Shown here one piece after another: positions 41,303 to 49,517 of a stretch of DNA of 64,000 nt. A program made the position numbers and the translations under genes. Origin of the DNA: Actinoplanes nipponensis (GTDB taxonomy: Bacteria; Actinomycetota; Actinomycetes; Mycobacteriales; Micromonosporaceae); contig NZ_BOMQ01000051.1 of assembly GCF_016862275.1 (NCBI RefSeq), positions 119,445 to 183,444 on the forward strand. The letters run 5' to 3'. The stretch's first letter is position 1. Every line of letters begins with the position of its first letter. Below the pieces are notes generated by a model. It was not told where the DNA came from. It did no database searches and saw only the letters and a list, made by a program, of their open reading frames with translations.

Positions 41303-42063
41303 TGGGCGCGGGACACGCCCACCCGCTGCACCTGGCCCGGCGCAGCCCGGTGCACGCGCTCGCCCCCGAGGTGAAGATCCTGGCCACGCTGCTGTTCACC
41401 GTCGTGGTGGTGGCCACCCCGCGCACCGAGTTCGCCGCCTTCGGCGGGTACGCCCTGCTGCTCGCGGCGGTGACCGTGCTGGCCCGCGTACCGGCGGGGT
41501 GGCTGGCCCGGCGCGCCACCATCGAGCTGCCCTTCGTCGTGCTCGCCGTCGCCCTGCCGTTCGCCGGGCACGGCGACCGGGTCACCTGGCTGGGCCTGTC
41601 CCTGTCGGTCGACGGGCTGTACGGCGCGTGGAACATCGCCGCCAAGGGCACGCTCGGGGTCGTGGCGTCGCTGCTGCTGGCGGCCAGCACGACCATGCGC
41701 GACCTGATCCTGGGCCTGGACCGGCTGCGCTGTCCGCGGGTCTTCACCCAGATCGCCACGTTCATGCTGCGCTACCTGGACATCCTGGCCGACGACGCGC
41801 GCCGGATGCGGATCGCCCGGCTCTCCCGCGGCTACGACCCGCGCTTCCTGTGGCAGGTCAAGGCGTTCGCGGTCGGCGTGGGCGCGCTGTTCCTGCGGGC
41901 GTACGAGCGGGGCGAGCGGGTGTACCTGGCGATGGTGTCGCGCGGCTACGACGGGCGGCTGCCCCGGCCCGAGGCCGGCGGCGCGACCACCGCCGACTGG
42001 GCGGCCTCGGCCGTGCTGCCCGCCGCGGCCGCGGCCATCGCGCTGACGGCGGTGCTGGCGTGA
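41302..42063 (+). CDS. cbiQ: ECF transporter T component CbiQ
   Basis: The 253-residue transmembrane coupling protein has about five helices and the two Arg-containing signature motifs ARLSRGYD and AMVSRGYDGRL, which contact the ATPase. It links CbiM to CbiO. It overlaps both neighbours (TGATG and GTGA). Confidence 0.95.
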   Translation: MGAGHAHPLHLARRSPVHALAPEVKILATLLFTVVVVATPRTEFAAFGGYALLLAAVTVLARVPAGWLARRATIELPFVVLAVALPFAGHGDRVTWLGLSLSVDGLYGAWNIAAKGTLGVVASLLLAASTTMRDLILGLDRLRCPRVFTQIATFMLRYLDILADDARRMRIARLSRGYDPRFLWQVKAFAVGVGALFLRAYERGERVYLAMVSRGYDGRLPRPEAGGATTADWAASAVLPAAAAAIALTAVLA

Positions 42064-42800
42064 GCCTGGAGATCGCCGGCCTGACCTTCGCGTACCCGGA
42101 CGGCAGCGTGGCGCTGCACGGCGTCGACCTGAGCGTCGCCGCGGGCGAGCGGGTCGCGCTGCTCGGGCCCAACGGCGCCGGCAAGACGACGCTGGTGCTG
42201 CACCTCAACGGCATCCTGCACGGCGGCGCCGGCACGGTCGAGGTGGGCGGGCTGCGGGTGGACGCGCGCGACCGGGCCCGGCTGGCCGAGATCCGCCGCC
42301 GGGTCGGCCTCGTCTTCCAGGACCCGGACGACCAGCTGTTCATGCCGACGGTGGCCGAGGACGTCGCCTTCGGCCCGGCCAACCTGGGGCTGCGCGGCGC
42401 CGAGCTGCGGGCCCGCGTCGACGAGGCCCTGGCGGCGGTGGACATGGCCGCGCACCGCGACCAGGTGCCGCTGCACCTGTCGTTCGGCCAGCGGCGGCGG
42501 GTCGCGGTGGCCACCGTGCTGGCGATGCGGCCCGAGCTGCTGGTGCTGGACGAGCCGTCGTCCAACCTGGACCCGGCGAGCCGCCGGGAGCTGGCCGAGA
42601 TCATCGAGCGGCTGCCGGTGACGGTGCTGATGGTGACCCACGACCTGCCATACGCCATGCAGCTCTGCCCGCGCTCGGTGATCCTGGACGACGGCCGGAT
42701 CGTGGCCGACGCGCCGACCGCCGAACTGCTCGCCGACGAGGAGCTGCTCCGGGCGCACCGGCTGGAGCTGCCGTTCGGCTTCCAGCCGCTGCGCCGCTGA
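42060..42800 (+). CDS. cbiO: ECF transporter ATPase CbiO
   Basis: The 246-residue ABC ATPase has Walker A LLGPNGAGKTT, the Q-loop FQDPDDQLF, the signature LSFGQRRRVAVA, Walker B LLVLDEPSSNLD and the H-loop MVTHDL. It powers uptake of the divalent metal. The operon ends here; a single ATPase implies a homodimer. Confidence 0.96.
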   Translation: MSLEIAGLTFAYPDGSVALHGVDLSVAAGERVALLGPNGAGKTTLVLHLNGILHGGAGTVEVGGLRVDARDRARLAEIRRRVGLVFQDPDDQLFMPTVAEDVAFGPANLGLRGAELRARVDEALAAVDMAAHRDQVPLHLSFGQRRRVAVATVLAMRPELLVLDEPSSNLDPASRRELAEIIERLPVTVLMVTHDLPYAMQLCPRSVILDDGRIVADAPTAELLADEELLRAHRLELPFGFQPLRR

Positions 42801-42821
42801 GCACGGCCGCCCGGACGGGGC

Positions 42822-44006
42822 TCAGCCCAGCCGTTCGATGATCGTGGCGTTGGCGGTGCCGCCGGCCTCGCACATCGTCTGGAGCCCGTACCGGCCGCCG
42901 GTGCGGTCCAGCACGCCCAGCAGCGTGGTCGCCAGCCGCGCGCCGCTGGCGCCCAGCGGGTGCCCGATCGCGAGCGCGCCACCGTCCACATTGACCTTCG
43001 CCGGATCGGCGCCGGTCTCGTCCAGCCAGGCCAGCACCACGGATGCGAACGCCTCGTTGACCTCGAAGGCGTCGATGTCGGCCAGGGTCAGGCCGGCCCG
43101 GGCCAGCACCTTGGCGGTCGCCGGGATGATGCCGGTCAGCATGAGGATCGGGTCGTCGCCGACCGCGGTCGCGGTGTGCACCCGGGCCCGGGGCCGCCAG
43201 CCGCGGCGCGCGGCGATCTCGCTGGTGGTGACGACCAGGGCGGCCGCGCCGTCGTTGACCGGGCTGGAGTTGCCGGCGGTGACCTTCCAGTACAGCTCGC
43301 CGAAGCGCCGCAGCCAGCGCTCGTCGGCGAAGGCCGGGGGCAGCGCGGCCAGCATCTGCACGGTGCTGCCGGGGCGGATCGACTCGTCGGTCTCCAGCCC
43401 GGCCAGCGGCGCCACCTCGGCGGCGAACCGGCCCTGCTTCCAGGCGTCGGCCGCGCGCTGGTGACTGGTCGCGGCGTACTCGTCCAGCCGGGTGCGCGAC
43501 AGGTGCCAGCGGCGGGCGATCAGCTCGGCGCTGATCCCCTGGGGGATGAGCCCGCCCGGATAGCGCTCGGCGACCGCCGGGCCGCCGACGAACGCCCGGT
43601 CCCCGCCGACCAGGGCCGCGCTGCCGATCGGGACGCGGCTCATCGACTCGACCCCGGAGGCGATCACGATGTCGTAGGCGCCGGCGGCGACCCCCTGGGC
43701 GGCGAAGCTCAGCGCCTGCTGGCTGCTGCCGCACTGCCGGTCGACGGTGGTGCCGGGCACCGACTCGGGGAAGCCGGCGGCCAGCACGGCCAGCCGGGTG
43801 TTGTTGGTGCTCTGCTCGCCGACCTGGGCGACCGTGCCGCCGATGACGTCGTCGATCTCGGCCGGGTCGAGCCCGTCGAGCCGCGCGGTCACCGCGCGCA
43901 GCACGTGGGCGTGCAGGTCGACCGGGTGGATGTCCGCGTACGCGCCGCCGGGCTTGCCCTTGGCGACCGGGGTGCGTACCGCTTCGACGATGACCGCGTC
44001 GCGCAT
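42822..44006 (-). CDS. Acetyl-CoA C-acyltransferase (thiolase)
   Basis: The 394-residue thiolase has the acyl-binding cysteine in VDRQCGSSQQA (~90), NEAFASV, GHPLGASGAR with the catalytic His, and the second Cys in CEAGG. It would cleave 3-oxoacyl-CoA or condense acetyl-CoA. GAGGAGG precedes ATG 44006. It is divergent from a TetR gene, with two operator-like palindromes in the gap, so the pair may form a fatty-acid or related catabolic switch. Confidence 0.95.
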   Translation of the reverse strand: MRDAVIVEAVRTPVAKGKPGGAYADIHPVDLHAHVLRAVTARLDGLDPAEIDDVIGGTVAQVGEQSTNNTRLAVLAAGFPESVPGTTVDRQCGSSQQALSFAAQGVAAGAYDIVIASGVESMSRVPIGSAALVGGDRAFVGGPAVAERYPGGLIPQGISAELIARRWHLSRTRLDEYAATSHQRAADAWKQGRFAAEVAPLAGLETDESIRPGSTVQMLAALPPAFADERWLRRFGELYWKVTAGNSSPVNDGAAALVVTTSEIAARRGWRPRARVHTATAVGDDPILMLTGIIPATAKVLARAGLTLADIDAFEVNEAFASVVLAWLDETGADPAKVNVDGGALAIGHPLGASGARLATTLLGVLDRTGGRYGLQTMCEAGGTANATIIERLG

Positions 44007-44026
44007 GGGGTGCCTCCTCGCTGTGA

Positions 44027-44073
44027 CGGACCGATCGGTCCGATCCTACGAGGATGGCGGACCGACCGTTCCG
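44027..44073. promoter_or_regulatory. Two TetR operators in the thiolase-tetR gap
   Basis: CGGACCGATCGGTCCG (44027-44042) is a perfect 16-bp palindrome. CGGACCGACCGTTCCG (44058-44073) is a second, imperfect copy 31 bp further. The second sits just before TATATT (44075-44080), the -10 of a probably leaderless tetR transcript. Confidence 0.75.
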
Positions 44074-44086
44074 TTATATTGGCCAC

Positions 44087-44677
44087 ATGGCCCGCACGGC
44101 AGCACCCGGCGCCCGCGAGCGCATCCTCGCGGCGGTGAGCCCGCTCTTCTACGCCGAGGGGATCCGCGCGGTCGGCATGGCGCGGGTCGTCGCCGCGGCC
44201 GGCTGCGGCAAGAACCTGGTCTACTCGCACTTCCCGGCCAAGTCCGAGCTGGTGGCGGCCTACCTGACGGCGGTGCGCAGCCGGCGCGAACGCTCGGCGG
44301 AACGCGCCGTGGCGGCGGCCGGGGAGCCCGCGGCCGGGCTGGTCGCCCTGGTCGCCGAGGTCGCCGACCGGGTCCGGGAGCCCGGGTTCCGCGGCTGCGC
44401 GCTGCGCAACTACCTGACCGAGTGCCCGGCCGAGGACGACACGGCCGGACGCATCGCCCGGGACTACCTGGACCGCAGCCGGGCCACCGTCGACGGCCTG
44501 GTCCGGTCGCTGGGCGGCGAGCCGGCCCTGGCCGACCGGGTGTGGCTGGTCGTGGAAGGGCTCTACGCGGTGGCCGGCCGGCCCGACGCCGCCCGCCAGG
44601 CCGACGCCGCGGTGGAACTGGTCCGCGAGCTGGTCAGCCGGCCCGCAGCCAGACGGAGCGCAGGTCGGCGTCGGTGA
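44087..44677 (+). CDS. TetR-family transcriptional regulator
   Basis: The 196-residue regulator has the HTH GIRAVGMARVVAAAGCGKNLVYSHFPAKSELVAAYL and a C-terminal domain with GFRGCALRNYLTECP, as in TetR regulators next to acyl-CoA or dehydrogenase genes. ATG 44087 lies 7 nt after TATATT, so translation may be leaderless; ATG 44054 would fall inside the operator region. It probably represses itself and the divergent thiolase. Confidence 0.92.
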   Translation: MARTAAPGARERILAAVSPLFYAEGIRAVGMARVVAAAGCGKNLVYSHFPAKSELVAAYLTAVRSRRERSAERAVAAAGEPAAGLVALVAEVADRVREPGFRGCALRNYLTECPAEDDTAGRIARDYLDRSRATVDGLVRSLGGEPALADRVWLVVEGLYAVAGRPDAARQADAAVELVRELVSRPAARRSAGRRR

Positions 44678-44848
44678 TCAGGTCCCGGACGTCCGGCCCG
44701 GCCGCGCACGGCAGCACGAACCGGCGCCGGTCGCGCAGGTCGCCGAGGTCGAACTCGCGCCGCGCCTCCAGCCCGCCACCAGGAAGAACAACGTCATCAG
44801 CCGCCTATTGACCCACGTCCGCAGGTCCTCGGTGATGCCCGCCGCGGC
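44634..44848 (-). pseudogene. Remnant of Na+/H+ antiporter nhaA
   Basis: On the minus strand, ITEDLRTWVN and LMTLFFLVAG are followed, after a one-base frameshift near 44775, by GLEARREFDLGDLRDRRRFVLP, which is a characteristic NhaA segment (TM helix plus the LE-x-RRE loop). Then the frame runs to a stop at 44634 without the rest of the antiporter. Intact NhaA has around 400 residues, so both ends are gone. The fragment overlaps the 3' end of tetR and lies in an otherwise empty gap. Confidence 0.7.
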
Positions 44849-44974
44849 GCGCCCAGCGCCCGACTCCACGGCGTCCGTCCCCGCATCCCGCCCGAAGAAG
44901 TCCCCGCCCCACCCTGCCACCCGCACGTCGCCGCCGCGTTTACCGCGCCGCCGACCGCGGTAAGCGACCATGTC

Positions 44975-46429
44975 ATGACCCAGGAGACGGCGACCCGCGA
45001 GCGCACCTTCTTCGGACAGCCGCCGGTGCTGGCCAACCTGTTCGGCGTCGAGCTGTGGGAACGGTTCTCGTTCTACGGCATGCAGGGCATCCTGTTGATC
45101 TACCTGTACTACGCGGCGGCCGACGGCGGCCTGGGGCTGTCCGAGCGGACCGCGACGAGCATCGTGGGCGCGTACGGCGGCTCGGTCTACCTGGCCACCA
45201 TCCTCGGCGCGTGGGTGGCCGACCGGCTGCTCGGCCCGGAGCGGGTGCTGTTCCTCAGCGCGGTCGCCGTGATGGCCGGGCACATCAGCCTGGCCGTGCT
45301 GCCCGGGCTGACCGGGGTGACCGTGGGGCTGATCCTCATCGCGATCGGCAGCGGCGGCGTGAAGGCCAACGCGACCTCGCTGGTGGGCACCCTCTACGAC
45401 GAGCACGACGAGCGCCGCGACGCCGGCTTCTCGCTGTTCTACCTGGGCATCAACCTCGGCGCCCTGGTCGGCCCGCTGCTGACCGGGCTGCTGCAGAAGA
45501 CCTGGGGCTTCCACGCCGGTTTCGCCCTGGCGGCGGTCGGCATGGCGATCGGCCTGGCCCAGTACGCGCTCGGCCGCAAGCGGCTCACCGGCGCCGCCCG
45601 GGTCGTGCCCAACCCGCTGCCGCCGGGGCGCCGGCTGCCGGTCGCGCTGGCCGTCGCGGCGGCCGCCCTGCTGGTCGTGGTGCTGGCGCTGACCGGCGTG
45701 CTGGGGGCCGGCCAGCTGTCCACTGTGGTGATCGGGCTGAGCGCCGTCGCCGCCGTCGCCTACTTCGTGGTCATCCTGCGCAGTTCCCGGATCACCGAGG
45801 TGGAGCGCCGGCGGGTGCTCGCCTTCATCCCGCTGTTCGTCGCCAGCGCGGTGTTCTGGTCGCTGTACCAGCAGCAGTTCACCGTCGTGACGATCTACTC
45901 CGATCAGCGGCTCGACCGGAACCTGGGCGGCTGGGAGATGCCGGTCTCCTGGGTCCAGTCGATCAATCCGGTCTTCATCATCGTGCTGTCCGGCGTCTTC
46001 GCCGCGATGTGGACCCGGCTCGGCCCGCGCCAGCCCGGCACGCCGATCAAGTTCGCCGCCGGCACGGCCATCATGGGCCTGGCCTTCCTGCTGTTCCTGC
46101 CGCTGGCCGGCGGGGGCCCGAACAGCGCCCCGCTGCTCGCGCTGGCCGGCATCCTGCTGGTCTTCACCATCGCCGAGCTGCTGCTGTCGCCGGTGGGGCT
46201 GTCGCTGTCGACCAAGCTGGCGCCGGCCGCGTTCCACACCCAGATGGTCGCACTGTTCTTCCTGTCGGTGGCCCTGGGCACGGCCGCGTCGGGCACCCTC
46301 GCCCGGTTCTACAGCGAGCAGCACGAGGCCGCGTACTTCGGCATCCTGGGGCTGGTCGCGATCGCGATCGGGGCGGCGCTGGCGCTCGGCGCCCGCCCGA
46401 TCGGCCGCCTGATGAGCGGGGTGCGCTGA
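44975..46429 (+). CDS. Proton-dependent oligopeptide transporter (POT/PTR family)
   Basis: The 484-residue transporter has the POT signature region GVELWERFSFYGMQGILLIYLYYA (containing ExxERFxYY-like E-R-F-S-F-Y), LGAWVADRLLG, SGGVKANATSLVG and SLFYLGINLGALVGPLL, with 12-14 helices. It imports di- and tripeptides with protons. The gene stands alone, upstream of the PadR operon. Confidence 0.94.
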   Translation: MTQETATRERTFFGQPPVLANLFGVELWERFSFYGMQGILLIYLYYAAADGGLGLSERTATSIVGAYGGSVYLATILGAWVADRLLGPERVLFLSAVAVMAGHISLAVLPGLTGVTVGLILIAIGSGGVKANATSLVGTLYDEHDERRDAGFSLFYLGINLGALVGPLLTGLLQKTWGFHAGFALAAVGMAIGLAQYALGRKRLTGAARVVPNPLPPGRRLPVALAVAAAALLVVVLALTGVLGAGQLSTVVIGLSAVAAVAYFVVILRSSRITEVERRRVLAFIPLFVASAVFWSLYQQQFTVVTIYSDQRLDRNLGGWEMPVSWVQSINPVFIIVLSGVFAAMWTRLGPRQPGTPIKFAAGTAIMGLAFLLFLPLAGGGPNSAPLLALAGILLVFTIAELLLSPVGLSLSTKLAPAAFHTQMVALFFLSVALGTAASGTLARFYSEQHEAAYFGILGLVAIAIGAALALGARPIGRLMSGVR

Positions 46430-46493
46430 CCGGCAGCCGGCGACGGCGTCCAACCCGGTTCCGAACCGAGGTCTGTCGGTAGCACGTCACCCA

Positions 46494-46520
46494 ATAGTGT
46501 GTGCCACACGCTATAGTGTG
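46494..46520. promoter_or_regulatory. PadR operator and leaderless promoter
   Basis: ATAGTGTGTG (46494-46503) and CACACGCTAT (46505-46514) form a near-perfect inverted repeat, and CACAC-N6-GTGTG overlaps it. TATAGT (46512-46517) is a good -10, and the ATG of padR lies 8 nt beyond its last base. Autorepression is likely. Confidence 0.7.
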
Positions 46521-46524
46521 AGCC

Positions 46525-46860
46525 ATGTCCGATGACGAGCTGCTGGCGACGCACCTGCAGGAGCTGCGGCGCGGGACGGTCGTGCTGGCCTGCCTGCTCG
46601 TGCTGATCCGGCCCAACTACGGCTACGCGCTGCTCGACCTGCTCGCGCAGCGCGGCTTCTCGGTGGACGCCAACACCCTCTACCCGCTGCTGCGCCGGCT
46701 CGAGAAGCAGGGCCTGCTCACCAGCGACTGGAACACCGACGAGGCCCGGCCGCGCAAGTTCTACCGCACCAGTGCCGCCGGCGCCGCGCTGGCTGACACC
46801 CTCAGCCGCGACTGGGACCAGCTCGACGCCGCACTGCGCATCCTGAAGGGAGCGTCATGA
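46525..46860 (+). CDS. PadR-family transcriptional regulator
   Basis: The 111-residue winged-helix protein has the PadR pattern RPNYGYALLDLLAQRGFSVDANTLYPLLRRLEKQGLLTSDW and a short C-terminal dimer helix. It has no ribosome-binding site and appears leaderless. Its stop overlaps the start of the next gene (ATGA), giving a three-gene coupled operon, with the operator just upstream. Confidence 0.93.
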   Translation: MSDDELLATHLQELRRGTVVLACLLVLIRPNYGYALLDLLAQRGFSVDANTLYPLLRRLEKQGLLTSDWNTDEARPRKFYRTSAAGAALADTLSRDWDQLDAALRILKGAS

Positions 46861-47741
46861 GCAGCCTGACCGATCGCTACGTCCAGGCCACCCTGCGCCG
46901 CCTGCCCGCCCGGCAGCGCACCGACATCGAACGGGAACTCCGGGTCTCGATCGCCGACGCCGTCGACGACCGGGTCGAGGCCGGCGACGACCCCGGTCCG
47001 GCCGAGGTGGCCGCGCTGACCCGCCTGGGCGACCCGGCCCGGCTCGCCGCCGGCTACGCCGACCGCCCGTTGCAGCTGATCGGGCCCGCCGTGTTCCTCG
47101 ACTACACGCGGATGCTGAGCACGCTGCTCGTCTCCGTGGTCCCCGTCGTGGCCGCCGTCGCCGCGTTCTTCGGCGCGCTGGACGAGAAGCCCTGGCTCAC
47201 GGTGGCCGGCGACAGCCTCGGCGCCGCGGTGACCACCGCCGTGCACATCGCGGTCTGGACCACCCTGGCGTACGCGCTCCTGGACCGCAGCTCGGCGATG
47301 ACGCCGAGGCGGAGCTGGACCCCCGACGCGTTGCCGCAGCCGCCCAGCCGCCGCGCCCGCTGGGGTGAGCTGATCGCCGAGACCGTGATCCTGGTGCTGG
47401 TCACGGCGTTCCTCCTGCTCTCCCCCGATCTTCTCGCACCCTGGCTCTACGACACCGGCTTCGTCTGGGTCTTCATCGCCCTGGGCGTCCTGTCCCTCGG
47501 CACCTCGTTCGCCCGCTACTACCTGCGCTGGAGCCTGCCGCTCGCGCTGGCCGCCTCGGTCGTCTCCGGCGCCGGCGCGGCCGTGCTGGCCTGGGCCGCG
47601 GCCACGGACCACCTGCTCAACCCGGACTCCGGCTGGCCCGCCGGCACCACCGCCTGGGTCACGGCCGGCCTGATCGGCCTGGCCGCCTGGAGCCTCGTGC
47701 AGGCCGTCGTCGACACCTTCACCCACGCGAGGCGCTCATGA
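46857..47741 (+). CDS. Membrane protein with N-terminal permease-prefix/DUF1700-like domain
   Basis: The 294-residue protein has a cytoplasmic start (LTDRYVQATLRRLPARQRTDIERELRVSIADAVDDR, then LTRLGDPARLAAGY), typical of proteins encoded directly after PadR regulators, followed by about six helices. Such pairs often respond to membrane or antibiotic stress. The next gene overlaps by 4 bp. Confidence 0.85.
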   Translation: MSSLTDRYVQATLRRLPARQRTDIERELRVSIADAVDDRVEAGDDPGPAEVAALTRLGDPARLAAGYADRPLQLIGPAVFLDYTRMLSTLLVSVVPVVAAVAAFFGALDEKPWLTVAGDSLGAAVTTAVHIAVWTTLAYALLDRSSAMTPRRSWTPDALPQPPSRRARWGELIAETVILVLVTAFLLLSPDLLAPWLYDTGFVWVFIALGVLSLGTSFARYYLRWSLPLALAASVVSGAGAAVLAWAAATDHLLNPDSGWPAGTTAWVTAGLIGLAAWSLVQAVVDTFTHARRS

Positions 47742-48682
47742 AAGCCCTGACCTACCACCGGTACGGCCCCCCGGACGTGCTGAACTGGTCCGACGTGGAG
47801 CGGTCGGCGCCCGGCCCCGGCGAGGTGCTGGTGCGGGTCCGGGCGGCCGCGCTCAACCACGCCGACCTGCTCCTGCTCTCCGGCACCCCGCGGATCGCCC
47901 GCCTCGCGTTCGGGCTGCGCCGGCCGCGGGCGACGATCCTCGGCCGCGACGTGGCCGGCACGGTCGAGGCGGCCGGGCCCGGGGTCACCGCCCTGCGCCC
48001 CGGCGACGAAGTCTTCGGCGAGGTGGAGCAGCGCGGCTTCGCCGAGTACGTCACCGCCCCGGCGGCCCACCTGGCGGTCAAGCCGTCCGGGGTGTCCTTC
48101 ACCGACGCCGCGACCCTGCCGGTCGCGGCGACCACGGCCCTGCAGGCCGCCCGCAAGGCGGAGCTGGAACCGGGCCGGACCGTCCTGATCAACGGCGCCT
48201 CGGGGGGCGTGGGGACCTTCGCCGTCCAGATCGCCCGGGCCCTGGGCGCCGCCGTCACGGCCGTCTGCAGCACCCGCAACGCGGAACTCGCCCGCGAGCT
48301 CGGCGCCCGGGACGTCATCGACTACACCCGGGCCCCGATCACCGGCCGGTACGACGCGATCATCGACCTCGCCGGCAGCCGACCGCTCGGCGAGATGCGC
48401 CGCCGGCTCACCCCGCGCGGCATCTACGTCGCGTCCACCGGCAACGGCGGCCGGATCCTCGGCCCGGCGCCCCGGCTGCTCGGCGTCGCGCTCGGCGGCT
48501 CCCGCCTGCGGGTGCTGACCGCCCGGCGCGACGTCGGCGACCTCACCACGCTCGCCGCGATGGTCGAGCGGGGTGAGGTCACGCCGGTCATCGAGGCCAC
48601 GTACCCGATGGCCGAGGCCGCGGCCGCGCTGGAACGCCTGCGGCGCGAGCACGCCCGCGGCAAGATCGTGCTCAGCCCTTGA
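47738..48682 (+). CDS. Zinc-independent quinone-oxidoreductase-like dehydrogenase
   Basis: The 314-residue medium-chain reductase has ALNHADLLLLSG, GRDVAGTVEAAG and the NAD(P)-binding LINGASGGVGTFAVQIARALGA. The structural-zinc cysteines are absent. It would reduce quinones or enones with NADPH. It is last in the PadR operon; its 3' end overlaps malG by 11 bp on the opposite strand. Confidence 0.93.
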   Translation: MKALTYHRYGPPDVLNWSDVERSAPGPGEVLVRVRAAALNHADLLLLSGTPRIARLAFGLRRPRATILGRDVAGTVEAAGPGVTALRPGDEVFGEVEQRGFAEYVTAPAAHLAVKPSGVSFTDAATLPVAATTALQAARKAELEPGRTVLINGASGGVGTFAVQIARALGAAVTAVCSTRNAELARELGARDVIDYTRAPITGRYDAIIDLAGSRPLGEMRRRLTPRGIYVASTGNGGRILGPAPRLLGVALGGSRLRVLTARRDVGDLTTLAAMVERGEVTPVIEATYPMAEAAAALERLRREHARGKIVLSP

Positions 48683-49517
48683 CCGCGCCAGCGGTGAGGC
48701 CGTTGACGATGTAGCGCTGCAGGAACTGGAACACCAGCACCGTCGGGACCGCCGTGAGCAGGGTGCCCGCGCAGAACATCCCGAAGTTGTTGTTGCGCTC
48801 GCCGGCGACCAGGCCGTACATGCCGACCGACAGGGTCTTCGCGCCGGTGTCGGTCAGGAACACGTTGGCGATGATGAACTCGTTGATCGTGCCGATGAAG
48901 GCCAGCAGCCCGGTGACGGCCAGGATCGGCGCGACCAGCGGCAGCAGGATCCGGAAGAAGGCCTGGGCGTGCGAGGCGCCGTCCATCGTGGCCGACTCGT
49001 CCAGCTCCCGCGGCACCGTGTCGAAGAAGCCCTTCATCAGCCAGGTGTTCACCCCCAGCGCCCCGCCCAGGTACAGCAGGATCAGGCCCCACGGCTGGTT
49101 GAAGCCGATGGCCGGCCACAGCTCGGTGATCGTGGAGAACATCAGGAAGATGGCCACGATCGCCAGGAACTGGGGGAACATCTGGATCAGCAGCAGGGCC
49201 AGCAGGCCCAGGCGCCGGCCGCGGAACCGCATCCGGCTGAAGGCGTACGCGGCCAGCGCCGACAGGAACACCGACGCCAGCGCCGACACCCCGGCGACCA
49301 GCACCGAGTTGCCGAACCAGCGGGGGAAGTCCGTGTCCGTCAGCAGGTTGGCGAAGTTGCCGAGCGACGCCCCGGTCGGCACGGCCGAGGTCGACGACAG
49401 CGTGCCCAGCGGGTTCAGCGCCGCCGAGGCCACGAACACGATCGGGAACAGCGAGAAGACCACGGCCAGCACCGCCACCGCGTGACGCCACCCGACGCGC
49501 GCGAGCCACTTCGTCAT
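48672..49517 (-). CDS. malG: Maltose/maltodextrin ABC permease MalG
   Basis: The 281-residue permease has six helices and the EAA motif ELDESATMDGASHAQAFFRILLPL. Along with MalF it forms the channel for maltodextrins. It overlaps malF by 4 bp (ATGA). No ATPase gene is present; actinomycetes usually use the shared MsiK ATPase. Confidence 0.94.
   Translation of the reverse strand: MTKWLARVGWRHAVAVLAVVFSLFPIVFVASAALNPLGTLSSTSAVPTGASLGNFANLLTDTDFPRWFGNSVLVAGVSALASVFLSALAAYAFSRMRFRGRRLGLLALLLIQMFPQFLAIVAIFLMFSTITELWPAIGFNQPWGLILLYLGGALGVNTWLMKGFFDTVPRELDESATMDGASHAQAFFRILLPLVAPILAVTGLLAFIGTINEFIIANVFLTDTGAKTLSVGMYGLVAGERNNNFGMFCAGTLLTAVPTVLVFQFLQRYIVNGLTAGAVKG

Noticed and set aside
44678..46453. 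Long minus-strand frame opposite the peptide transporter
   Set aside because: Only its last part holds an nhaA fragment; the rest is antisense of the transporter.
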